Shown: positions 17,792 through 25,578 of the stretch, piece after piece | Numbering within the stretch: position 1 is the first letter of the stretch | Layout of the letters: each line of letters opens with the position of its first letter | Source: Pseudomonadota bacterium | Lineage (GTDB): Bacteria > Pseudomonadota > Alphaproteobacteria > Rhizobiales > Xanthobacteraceae | Assembly: GCA_023435725.1 (NCBI GenBank) | Contig: JAEYRD010000154.1 | Span: 1-54,552, forward strand | DNA: 54,552 nucleotides | Direction of reading: 5' to 3' | Program-made: the position numbers and the translations under genes | The notes under the pieces: model-generated | Told to the model about the DNA's origin: nothing | The model's input: only the letters and a program-made list of their open reading frames with translations | Databases searched by the model: none

Positions 17792-19348
17792 TCAGGCCTG
17801 GAGAGGTCTTTGGAGAGGTTCTTGGGGCGGCCCTTGGGGCGGCGGGACGTTGGCGAGATACCAGTCGCGCAAGTGAGCCAGCGCAGGATGCGCCAGCGAG
17901 CGCTGGAGGTAGGTCCAGATCCGCGGTTGGTGGCGAAGATAGTGCGGCTTGCCGTCGCGGCGATTGAGCCGGGCGAAGGTGCCGAGCAGGCGCGTGTTCC
18001 GCTGCGCCGACATGATGGCGTAGAGCTCCGCGAAGCCGGCCGGGTCGAAGCTCGGATCGGCAGCGCGGCGCGCCTTGATGTAGCGTGACAGCAGCGTCAG
18101 CTCGAGATTTTCCGGCACGTCGATGCGGGCGTCCTGGAGCAGCGAGACGACGTCGTAGGATTGCGGCCCGAGCACGGCGTCCTGGAAGTCGATCACGCCG
18201 ACGCGCTCGATGCCGGAGCGGTCAGCGAGCCAGATCAGATTGGGCGAGTGATAGTCGCGGATGATCCACGTCTTCGGCGCGGCGAGCGGCTTCTTGAGCA
18301 GCTGGCGCCACATCGCGAAAAACTCTTCGCGCTTCTCTTCGCTCAGCGGCGCGTTGCGGTCGGGCAGATACCATTCCGGCATCAACCCGATTTCGATCAG
18401 CAATGCCTCGGTGTCGAACACCGGAATGGCGTAGGTCTGACCCGCCAGCGGCAGCGTCTCCGGCAGCGTCTTGCCGTGCAGCACGGCCAGCGCGTCGGTC
18501 GCGGCTTCATATCGCTCGGGGATCGGGCGCGGCGGGTCGCCCTCGATCACGCCTTCGCTGCCGAAATCTTCGCTGATCAGGAAGCCGTGGTCCAGATCGT
18601 AATGATGGATCGCAGGCGCCGAGATTCCCTGCGCGCGCAGTCCTTCGTCGATGGCGACGAAGGGCTTTACGTTTTCGGCGAGATGCACCGCGGCGCTATA
18701 GGACTTTCCGTCGTACGTCGCAGCGCCGTCAGGCCGCTGCGGAAAGTTCATCAGGATGACGATCTCGTCGTCGCGCAGCAGCCGCGCATAGGAGCGGGTC
18801 GAGGCGTCGCCGGGCATGCGCCGCCGCGTCGCGTCGATATAGCCGGATGCGTCGAGGAATTCGCGCAGCGCCTTGAGCCGCGCGACTTGTGCGGCGCCCT
18901 TGCCGTAGCCGGTGATGTCGGCCGCGCGTGCATTCGAGCCCAGTGCCGGCCGGTGCGTCAGCGCAATGTCGATGCGGTCTGCGGGCATCGCCGACGGCGC
19001 GCGCTCCGGCCATTCGATCAGGACGAGCGTGGCATCGGGGAGTGGCGACAGCCCGATCTCCTCGAGCTCGCTCTCGTCCTCGACGCGGTAGAGGTCGGCA
19101 TGCATCACGGGAAATGGCGGCAGCTCGTAGCCCTGCACCAGGGTGAAGGTCGGGCTCGGCACCTCCAGGTCCTCGTCGCCGGCGAGGTAGCGGATCATGG
19201 CGCGCGCCGCCGCGGTCTTGCCGGCGCCGAGATCGCCGGTGAGCGTGATGACGTCGCCGGGGCCAATCAGCAGCGCGAGATCGGCCATCAGTTGCGCAGT
19301 GGCCGTCTCGTTGTGGAGCGCGACGGAGAATGTGGTTGATGCAGTCAT
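17792..19348 (-). CDS. Fusion of TsaE ATPase with AmgK-type sugar kinase
   Basis: 518 residues with two domains. Residues about 1-150 are TsaE, the ATPase that drives t6A tRNA modification by TsaBD: P-loop LTGDLGAGKTAAARAM, then SPTFTLVQGYE, HADLYRVED and LIEWPERA. Residues about 170-500 are an aminoglycoside-phosphotransferase fold: SEDFGSEG in the N-lobe, the catalytic loop WIIRDYHSPNLIWL, the metal Asp in GVIDFQDAVLGP and DVVSLLQDAR. This matches AmgK, the anomeric MurNAc/GlcNAc kinase. The fusion is known in Rhizobiales. The ATG overlaps the divL stop (ATGA). The MurU gene downstream supports the AmgK role. Confidence 0.92.
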   Translation of the reverse strand: MTASTTFSVALHNETATAQLMADLALLIGPGDVITLTGDLGAGKTAAARAMIRYLAGDEDLEVPSPTFTLVQGYELPPFPVMHADLYRVEDESELEEIGLSPLPDATLVLIEWPERAPSAMPADRIDIALTHRPALGSNARAADITGYGKGAAQVARLKALREFLDASGYIDATRRRMPGDASTRSYARLLRDDEIVILMNFPQRPDGAATYDGKSYSAAVHLAENVKPFVAIDEGLRAQGISAPAIHHYDLDHGFLISEDFGSEGVIEGDPPRPIPERYEAATDALAVLHGKTLPETLPLAGQTYAIPVFDTEALLIEIGLMPEWYLPDRNAPLSEEKREEFFAMWRQLLKKPLAAPKTWIIRDYHSPNLIWLADRSGIERVGVIDFQDAVLGPQSYDVVSLLQDARIDVPENLELTLLSRYIKARRAADPSFDPAGFAELYAIMSAQRNTRLLGTFARLNRRDGKPHYLRHQPRIWTYLQRSLAHPALAHLRDWYLANVPPPQGPPQEPLQRPLQA

Positions 19349-21849
19349 TCGGCGGCGTCGCGATGCGCCGCCTGGTCGGTCGGGAAGTCGCAGATCACGA
19401 CCGTGCCCCTGCCCACGATCGAATCCACCCGCACCTTGCCGCCATGCAGCTCGACGAAGGAGCGCACCAGCGACAGGCCGAGCCCGGCACCGCGGTGACG
19501 CGAGCCTTGCGAGCGGCTTTCGAACCAGTTGAACACCTTGTCCTTCATGTCGGCAGGTATTCCAGGACCGGAATCTGTCACAGTGAAGACAACACTGCGT
19601 TCGGTGCGGCGCGCGCTGATGCCGACGGTGGAATCCTGTGGAGAAAACCCGATGGCGTTGGCGAGAAGGTTATAGAGCACCTGCACCACGCGCTTCTCGT
19701 CCCCGATGAAGCTGCCGATATCGGGCGCGATCTCGACCTTGAGGCGGATGCGGTCGGTGGCAAGGCGGTCCTGGATGCCCTCGGCGGCCAGTTCGATGGT
19801 CTTGCTGACGTCGACCGGGCCGAGTTCCAGCTTCATCGCGCCGGCGTCGATGGTGGCGAGATCGAGGATGTTGTTGGTCAGCGCCAGCAGCGCGTTGGTC
19901 GATTTGGTGACGTAGTCGAGATATTCGGCCTGTTTCGGCGTCAGCGGCCCGGTCGAGGGGTCGCTGAGGAAATGCGCAAAGCCGATGATCGTGGTGAGCG
20001 GCGAGCGCAGCTCGTAGGAGACGTGGTGGACGAAATCCACCTTCATCTGGTCAGCGGCTTCCAACGCCTCGTTGCGCTCGCGCAGCGCTCGTTCGACATT
20101 CTCGGTGTCGGTGATGTCCTGGAACGTCAGCATGGTCGCGCCGTCAGGCAGCGGCCGGATCATGCCGTCGAGAACGCTTCCGTCCTTGCGCTCCAGCTTG
20201 AGCGGCACGTCGGCGCGATTCTCGATCGAGGTGATGGCCTCGCGGATCTGCCGCCAGACCACGGGATCGTCGAACAGCTGATGGCACCAGCCTTCGACCG
20301 TCTGGATATGCGGCTCGTCGCGCATGGCGTCGCTGGACAGCTTCCACATCCGGACAAAGGCTGGGTTGAACAGCTGTGCCTTGCCGTTGCTGCCGAACAC
20401 GGCGACGCCCTCGGCGAGGCTGTCGAGCGTCTCGCGCTGGACACGGATCATGCCGTCGAAGCGGCGGGCGAGGTCGAGGCTCTCGGTGACGTCGTCGAAC
20501 AGGTAGGTGACGCCGCCTTCCGGATTCGGCGTGGTGACGACGGAGAGCGCGCGGCCGTCGGGCAGGTACCACGTGTCCTTGGCGGTCTCGACTGCGCGAT
20601 AGGCTTCGTGCAGCTTGGCCTTCCAGGCGCGGAAGTCCGGCTGCTCGGGCAGCTTGCGCGCGGCGCGAAGCTGATCGAGCACGCTGGAATCATCAGGGCT
20701 GGCGTCAAGGAAGGTGCGGTCGAGGTCCCACAGCCGCCGGTAGGAATCGTTGTAGAAGGCGAGCCGGTGATGACCGTCGAACACCGCGACGCCCGAGGAG
20801 AGCTGGTCGAGCGTGCGGCGATGCGCCTCCGCCATCCGCACCAGCGCCGAGCTCAGCGCATCGGCCTCGCTGGCGTCGATGGCGACGCCGACACTGCTGC
20901 CGCCGACATTGACGGCGCGCACGTCGTAGATGCGCCGCTCGCCGCCGATCACGATCGGCAGCCGCGAGGTGAAGCTGGTGGCGTCCTTCAGTCCCCGCTC
21001 CATCGCGGTACGGTCGGCGCTGTCGAGCAGCTCGAGCCTGCGCTCCTGGGCGTCGGTGACGCTGTTCGCCTCGGTCGCGCGCACATAGGCCGGATTGGCA
21101 TAGGTCAGCGCGCCGTTCTCGGCCTTGGCCCAGATCGGCCACGGTGCGGCGGCGGCGAAGCCGCGCAGCATCTCGGTCTCGTCGGAGAGCGCCTTGTAGC
21201 GCAGATGGGTCTCGGCCAGGTCGCGCCGGAGTCCGGAGAGTTCGCGAATCCTGACAATGGCCTGACCGCCGATGGCACGGCCGATGGCCTCGAGCGTGTG
21301 GCCGTGCGCGGTGGTCAGCGTCAGCTGGAACCCGTCGCCACGGTCACGCAGCGCATCGACCGCATGATCCATCTGAAGCGCAGGTTCCGGCGGCAACCAG
21401 GTTCCGAACGCCAGCACGCGCTGCGGCGAGGAGTCGCGCGGCAGCACCATGGAGATGTCGCCGGAAATCTGCGCGCGATTGTCGCCGGCAGGCCAGGAGA
21501 TCAGGATCTGCGGCTCGGCGAACAGCAGCGCGCCGAAGCGGTCGGCCTGGAGTTGCAGTTCCCCGATCCGTGCGCGCAGCCGCGCCTCGTTCTGAGCCGT
21601 GCGCACGCGCGTGCGCATCAGCAGGATCGCGGCCACGACCGTGAAGCCGAGCAAGGCCAGCGCGGTGGCCAGCACCGCGAGCTCCTGTCGGTTGAAGTCC
21701 AGCATTATCGAGAGTGTGTCGATGAGATCGGCCGCCTCAGCCGGCGCAGCCGGCAGCAGCGCCGCGAGAGCGCCTCCTAGCAGGCCGTTGCGCGCCAACG
21801 ATGTGCACGACAACAGCGTCCGACGCATCGACACGATCACGCCTGACAT
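19345..21849 (-). CDS. divL: DivL-like PAS sensor kinase with tyrosine in the H-box
   Basis: About 834 residues from ATG 21849; an upstream TTG at 21906 is also in frame. Order: N-terminal hydrophobic region and one membrane helix (ELAVLATALALLGFTVVAAI), several PAS domains (one containing VAVFDGHHRLAFYNDSYRRL, another VAVFGSNGKAQLFNPAFVRM), then the dimerisation domain and an HATPase. The H-box reads HHVSYELRSPLTT, so Tyr stands where kinases have the phospho-His. The ATP site is complete: N-box YNLLANAIGFSP, DSGPGIP and GAGLGLSLV. This is the hallmark of DivL, which in Caulobacter binds DivK and controls CckA and CtrA. In the operon it precedes tsaE/amgK with a 4-base overlap. Confidence 0.86.
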   Translation of the reverse strand: MSGVIVSMRRTLLSCTSLARNGLLGGALAALLPAAPAEAADLIDTLSIMLDFNRQELAVLATALALLGFTVVAAILLMRTRVRTAQNEARLRARIGELQLQADRFGALLFAEPQILISWPAGDNRAQISGDISMVLPRDSSPQRVLAFGTWLPPEPALQMDHAVDALRDRGDGFQLTLTTAHGHTLEAIGRAIGGQAIVRIRELSGLRRDLAETHLRYKALSDETEMLRGFAAAAPWPIWAKAENGALTYANPAYVRATEANSVTDAQERRLELLDSADRTAMERGLKDATSFTSRLPIVIGGERRIYDVRAVNVGGSSVGVAIDASEADALSSALVRMAEAHRRTLDQLSSGVAVFDGHHRLAFYNDSYRRLWDLDRTFLDASPDDSSVLDQLRAARKLPEQPDFRAWKAKLHEAYRAVETAKDTWYLPDGRALSVVTTPNPEGGVTYLFDDVTESLDLARRFDGMIRVQRETLDSLAEGVAVFGSNGKAQLFNPAFVRMWKLSSDAMRDEPHIQTVEGWCHQLFDDPVVWRQIREAITSIENRADVPLKLERKDGSVLDGMIRPLPDGATMLTFQDITDTENVERALRERNEALEAADQMKVDFVHHVSYELRSPLTTIIGFAHFLSDPSTGPLTPKQAEYLDYVTKSTNALLALTNNILDLATIDAGAMKLELGPVDVSKTIELAAEGIQDRLATDRIRLKVEIAPDIGSFIGDEKRVVQVLYNLLANAIGFSPQDSTVGISARRTERSVVFTVTDSGPGIPADMKDKVFNWFESRSQGSRHRGAGLGLSLVRSFVELHGGKVRVDSIVGRGTVVICDFPTDQAAHRDAAE

Positions 21850-22040
21850 AGTTGCCCCAAGACCGCACGAATCTACCCGCGGCGACCCCCATCGCGCGCG
21901 AATCAAGACACAATACCCTCACCGTGACTCCACCGGTAAGAGTCCAGATCGTGAACGCAAAGGCGACCCCGCAAAAATGCCGGGCACGGTGTTCCATCAC
22001 ACGTGGTTCCTTCGCGTGATTCTGTTGGAGCTGCCGTGGG

Positions 22041-22499
22041 TTAGCGGCCGGTGGAACCGAAGCCGCCGGCGCCGCGATCGGTCGCGGACAATGTCGCGAC
22101 GGGAACCAGCGCGGCCTGCACCACGGGCGCGATCACCATTTGTGCGATACGTTCGCCCCGCTTGATCACGAATGAGGCCTGGCCGTGATTGATCAGGATC
22201 ACCTTGATCTCGCCGCGATAGTCCGCGTCGATCGTTCCCGGCGAGTTCAGCACGGTGACGCCGTGCTTGGCAGCAAGCCCCGAGCGCGGCCGCACTTGCG
22301 CCTCGTGCCCGGGTGGCAATGCAATCGCAAGGCCCGTCGGCACCAGTGCGTGTTGGCCGGGCGCGAGCGTCATCGGCTCGCTGTCCGGAACCGCAGCCAT
22401 AAGGTCGAGGCCGGCGGCCTCGGCAGTCTGGTAGGCCGGCAGCGGCAGGCCATCGGCATGCGGCAGGCGTTGCAGTTCGACCGTGACTTTCGTGCTCAA
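22041..22499 (-). CDS. dut: dUTP diphosphatase
   Basis: Hydrolyses dUTP to dUMP, keeping uracil out of DNA and supplying dTMP synthesis. The 152-residue trimeric enzyme has all five motifs: AGLDLMA, PRSGLAAKHGV, GTIDADYRGEI, RGERIAQMVI and the C-terminal arm RGAGGFGSTGR. The start is a TTG whose bases overlap the coaBC stop (TTGA), with GGGAG upstream, so it is translationally coupled to coaBC, the same pairing as coaBC(dfp)-dut in E. coli. Confidence 0.96.
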   Translation of the reverse strand: MSTKVTVELQRLPHADGLPLPAYQTAEAAGLDLMAAVPDSEPMTLAPGQHALVPTGLAIALPPGHEAQVRPRSGLAAKHGVTVLNSPGTIDADYRGEIKVILINHGQASFVIKRGERIAQMVIAPVVQAALVPVATLSATDRGAGGFGSTGR

Positions 22500-23947
22500 G
22501 ATGCCGGCTCCCGGGATTTGTCGGTCACGCTCCTTGCGACATGCGCGACCAGTTCGATGGCGACCTGTTCCTTGGTCATCACCGGCCAGGAATCAACTGC
22601 GATCTCTCCATCCTTCCCGCCGTTCTTGTGGCTGATGAGATGCACGGTGTTGCGGTCGCCTCCCATCACGCCGGTAGCGGGCGAGACGTCGTTGGCGACG
22701 ATCCAGTCACAGCCCTTGCGGGCAAGCTTGGACTTGGCGTTGTCGATGAGATGCTCGGTCTCGGCGGCAAAGCCGATCACCAGCGGTGGGCGCTTTTCCG
22801 TCAGCTTGGAGATCGTGGCGAGGATGTCGGGGTTCTCGACCAGCTGCAGCGGCGGCATGCCGGCCGAGGTCTTCTTCAGCTTCTGCTCGCCCTCATTGGC
22901 GACGCGCCAGTCGGCCACGGCTGCGGCGAAGATAGCGATGTCGGCCGGAAGCGCCGCCTGCACCTGCTCAAGCATCTGCCGGGCGGATTCCACATGCTTG
23001 ACTGTCACGCCCTGGGGATCCTCAAGATCGACAGGGCCGCTGACCAGAATCACCTCGGCGCCAGCGGCCTGCGCGGCGGCGGCAATGGCAAAGCCCTGCT
23101 TGCCCGAGGAGCGGTTGGCGATGTAGCGCACCGGATCGATCGGCTCATGCGTCGGACCTGCGGTGATCAGCACGCGTTTGCCGGCGAGCGGTCGCGGCAC
23201 CGGCGGTCGCAGCAGGCGCTCGGCGGCGGTGGCGATCTCGATCGCCTCGGACATACGGCCGATGCCGGCTTCACCCGCTTCGGCCATCTCGCCTGAATTC
23301 GGTCCGATCAGCACCACGCCGTCGCGCTGGAGCTGCGTGACGTTGCGCCGCGTCGCCGCGTTGTTCCACATCAGCGGGTTCATCGCCGGCGCGAGCAGGA
23401 TCTTGCGGTTGGTGGCGAGCAGGATGGCGCTGGCGAGATCATCGGCATGGCCGCCTGCCATCTTGGCCATCAGGTCGGCGGTCGCAGGCGCCACCACGAT
23501 CATGTCGCACTCGCGCGCCAGGCGAATGTGGCCGGCGTCGAACTCGCTCTGCGGGTCGAACAGGTCGGTGTAGACGCGCTCATGCGACAGCGCGCTCACA
23601 GCGAGCGGCGTGACGAATTGCTGCGCAGCCCTGGTCAGGACGCAGCGGACCTCGATGCGGCGCTCCTTCAGCCTTCGGATCAGGTCGAGCGACTTATAGG
23701 CCGCAATCCCGCCGCCGATGATCAGAGTGACGCTGGCCTCGGGGACGGCGCCGGTGCGCTGGGGTGTCGGGGCGGAAGACGCCGCAGGCGGCACCGCAAA
23801 TGGCGTCAGCGGCTCCTCGCGGCCCTCGATCAGCTCCCGCAGGATGACCCGGACCTCTTCCTCGACCGACCTGTGGTTCTTGGCCGAGCGCAGCCGCAAG
23901 TAGGTTTTGACGGCGTCGTCGAGCTTGCGGATGGTCAGGCTTGCCAT
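22496..23947 (-). CDS. coaBC: CoaBC with an N-terminal FitA-type ribbon-helix-helix domain
   Basis: 483 residues making 4'-phosphopantetheine from phosphopantothenate and Cys. Residues 1-42 (MASLTIRKLDDAVKTYL through EVRVILRELI) are an Arc/FitA-type ribbon-helix-helix DNA-binding domain, not part of CoaBC elsewhere. A Pro/Ala linker (47-70) follows. CoaC (from about 72) has GGGIAAYKS, the catalytic His in AGHIRLA and APAMNPLMW. Its flap reads GEMAEAGEAGIGRM, without the Cys (ACG) found in E. coli. CoaB has ITAGPTHEPIDPVRYI, NRSSGKQG and AAAVADW. The start is ATG 23947, with GGAGG at 23953-23957; a GTG at 23962 is less likely. Two palindromes lie between 19 and 60 bases upstream. No PIN-domain toxin gene is nearby. 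Confidence 0.93.
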   Translation of the reverse strand: MASLTIRKLDDAVKTYLRLRSAKNHRSVEEEVRVILRELIEGREEPLTPFAVPPAASSAPTPQRTGAVPEASVTLIIGGGIAAYKSLDLIRRLKERRIEVRCVLTRAAQQFVTPLAVSALSHERVYTDLFDPQSEFDAGHIRLARECDMIVVAPATADLMAKMAGGHADDLASAILLATNRKILLAPAMNPLMWNNAATRRNVTQLQRDGVVLIGPNSGEMAEAGEAGIGRMSEAIEIATAAERLLRPPVPRPLAGKRVLITAGPTHEPIDPVRYIANRSSGKQGFAIAAAAQAAGAEVILVSGPVDLEDPQGVTVKHVESARQMLEQVQAALPADIAIFAAAVADWRVANEGEQKLKKTSAGMPPLQLVENPDILATISKLTEKRPPLVIGFAAETEHLIDNAKSKLARKGCDWIVANDVSPATGVMGGDRNTVHLISHKNGGKDGEIAVDSWPVMTKEQVAIELVAHVARSVTDKSREPAS

Positions 23948-23965
23948 GACGCCCTCCAGCACGGA

Positions 23966-24007
23966 ATGATAGCGATGCTATCGCTCATATGATTGCATTG
24001 CAATCAT
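23966..24007 (-). promoter_or_regulatory. Tandem palindromic operators in front of coaBC
   Basis: Operator 2 (23989-24007) is a perfect palindrome, ATGATTGC-ATT-GCAATCAT. Operator 1 (23966-23984) is ATGATAGC-GAT-GCTATC followed by two mismatched bases. The general half-site is ATGATWGC. The centres are 23 bases apart, about two helical turns. The half-sites TGATAGC and GCTATC resemble, from memory, the published gonococcal FitA site (TGCTATCA / TGATAGCA). Operator 2 overlaps the ubiB stop codon. An RHH domain encoded right downstream is the natural candidate to bind here. Confidence 0.7.
23975..24003 (-). promoter_or_regulatory. Candidate coaBC-dut promoter
   Basis: On the - strand, TTGCAA (24003-23998) and TAGCAT (23980-23975) are spaced by 17 bases, each matching four of six sigma-70 positions. 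The -35 lies in operator 2 and the -10 in operator 1, so a protein bound at either site would block RNA polymerase. Confidence 0.4.
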
Positions 24008-25578
24008 AGATTCCGGACGGCGATCAGGATTCCGATGAAGGTCGCGGCGATGATCCAGAGCGCGACGGTGCGCCAGCGGTTCTTGCGGCCCTCGCTGCGC
24101 CCCATGGCCGCGATGCTCTCCGGCGACAGCCGAATGCCCTCGCGGGTCATGGTCTCGAGCTGCTCGAGCACCTTGACCGAGCGCGCGGCGATGTCGGGCA
24201 GGTTCATCAGCACGCGGGCGAGATCGCCGCCGCCGGACAACGCGCCCTGGACGCGGCCGATCGGCCCGAGATTGCGCTCGATCCATTCGCGCACCACGGG
24301 ATCGGCGATCTTCCAGATGTCGAGCTTGGGATCGAAGCCGCGCGCCACACCCTCGACCACGACCATGGTCTTCTGCAGCAGGATCAGCTCGGGCCGCGTC
24401 GTCATGTCGAACAGGCCGGTGACTTCGAGCAGCAGCGTCAGCAGCCGCGCCATCGAGATCTCCTCGGCGGTGCGGTTGTGGATCGGCTCGCCGATTGCGC
24501 GGATCGCCTGTGCGAAATTCTCGACCGAATGATGCGCGGGCACGTAGCCCGCTTCGAAATGCACCTCGGCGACGCGGCGATAATCGCGGGTGATGAAGCC
24601 GAGCAGGATTTCGGCGAGGAAGCGCCGCTCCTTCATTCCGAGCCGGCCCATGATGCCGAAATCGACCGCGACGAGACGGCCGGCATCGTCGAGGAACAGA
24701 TTGCCCGGATGCATGTCGGCGTGGAAGAAACCGTCACGCAGCGCATGGCGAAGGAAACTCTGGATCACCTTGCGGCCAAGGTCGGGCAGGTCGACATGCG
24801 CCTCTGCCAGGCGCTTGTGATCGTTCAGCGCGATGCCGTCGATCCACTCCATCGTCAGCACGTTGTGCGTGGTGCGGTCCCAGTCGACGGTCGGTACGCG
24901 AAAATCGGGATCGTCGCGCGTGTTTTCCGCCATCTCCGACAGCGCGGCGGCCTCCAGCCGCAGATCCATCTCCATCGCGACCGAGCGCGACATGGTGTTG
25001 ATGACTTCGACGAGGCGCAGCCGCCGCGCCTCGGCCGAGTAGGTCTCGGCCCTGTGCGCAACGAAGAAGAAGTCGGAGAGGTCGCGGCGGAAGCGCGCGG
25101 CGACGTTGGGCCGCAGCACCTTGATCGCGACCGGCTTGCGAACGCCGTCGCGCAAGATTTCGCCGCGATGCACCTGGGCGATCGAGGCCGCCGCGACCGG
25201 TGGGCCGAAACTCGCGAACACGTCCGTCAGCGGCTGCTCCAGCGAGGTCGTGATCGCAGCTTCCGCGTCGGCTTGCGAAAATGGCGGCAGGCGGTCCTGG
25301 AGGCTTTCGAGGTCGCGCGCCATGACGACGCCGACCACGTCGGGTCGCGTCGCCAGGAATTGGCCGAGCTTGAGATAGGCCGGCCCCATCCGCGTCAGCG
25401 CGCGGGATATCCGCGGCCCCTGCTTGACGCCGCGCCGCTCGACAAGCCGCGCCAATTTCAGCGCGACCTGTCCAGGTGGCGGCACCAGGCTCGGATCGAC
25501 CGAACCGAACACGCCCTCGCGGGCGAACACGAAGGCGGCGCGGATCAGGCGCACAATGTGGGTGAAGGCAGAAATCAC
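24004..25578 (-). CDS. ubiB: UbiB, atypical kinase-like ubiquinone biosynthesis protein
   Basis: A 524-residue membrane-associated ABC1/ADCK-family ATPase that supports ubiquinone synthesis. It has the family's KLGQFLATRPD motif, the Ala-rich loop AAASIAQVHRG in place of a Gly loop, the Lys in IKVLRPNV, the catalytic ADMHPGNLFLDD and VAVDFGIMGRL. A C-terminal membrane helix ends the protein (ALWIIAATFIGILIAV). I choose GTG 25578, which overlaps the ubiE stop (GTGA) and gives VISAFTHIVRLIRAAF. The frame is open further upstream inside ubiE, but that part is Arg-rich shadow sequence. Confidence 0.93.
   Translation of the reverse strand: MISAFTHIVRLIRAAFVFAREGVFGSVDPSLVPPPGQVALKLARLVERRGVKQGPRISRALTRMGPAYLKLGQFLATRPDVVGVVMARDLESLQDRLPPFSQADAEAAITTSLEQPLTDVFASFGPPVAAASIAQVHRGEILRDGVRKPVAIKVLRPNVAARFRRDLSDFFFVAHRAETYSAEARRLRLVEVINTMSRSVAMEMDLRLEAAALSEMAENTRDDPDFRVPTVDWDRTTHNVLTMEWIDGIALNDHKRLAEAHVDLPDLGRKVIQSFLRHALRDGFFHADMHPGNLFLDDAGRLVAVDFGIMGRLGMKERRFLAEILLGFITRDYRRVAEVHFEAGYVPAHHSVENFAQAIRAIGEPIHNRTAEEISMARLLTLLLEVTGLFDMTTRPELILLQKTMVVVEGVARGFDPKLDIWKIADPVVREWIERNLGPIGRVQGALSGGGDLARVLMNLPDIAARSVKVLEQLETMTREGIRLSPESIAAMGRSEGRKNRWRTVALWIIAATFIGILIAVRNL

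Noticed and set aside
19330..21780. 816-codon + strand frame over divL
   Set aside because: Shadow of the real kinase gene; no conserved motif.
23600..24003. A toxin-antitoxin locus with the FitA-like domain as antitoxin
   Set aside because: The domain is fused in frame to CoaBC, and no PIN-domain or other toxin gene is present on either strand nearby.
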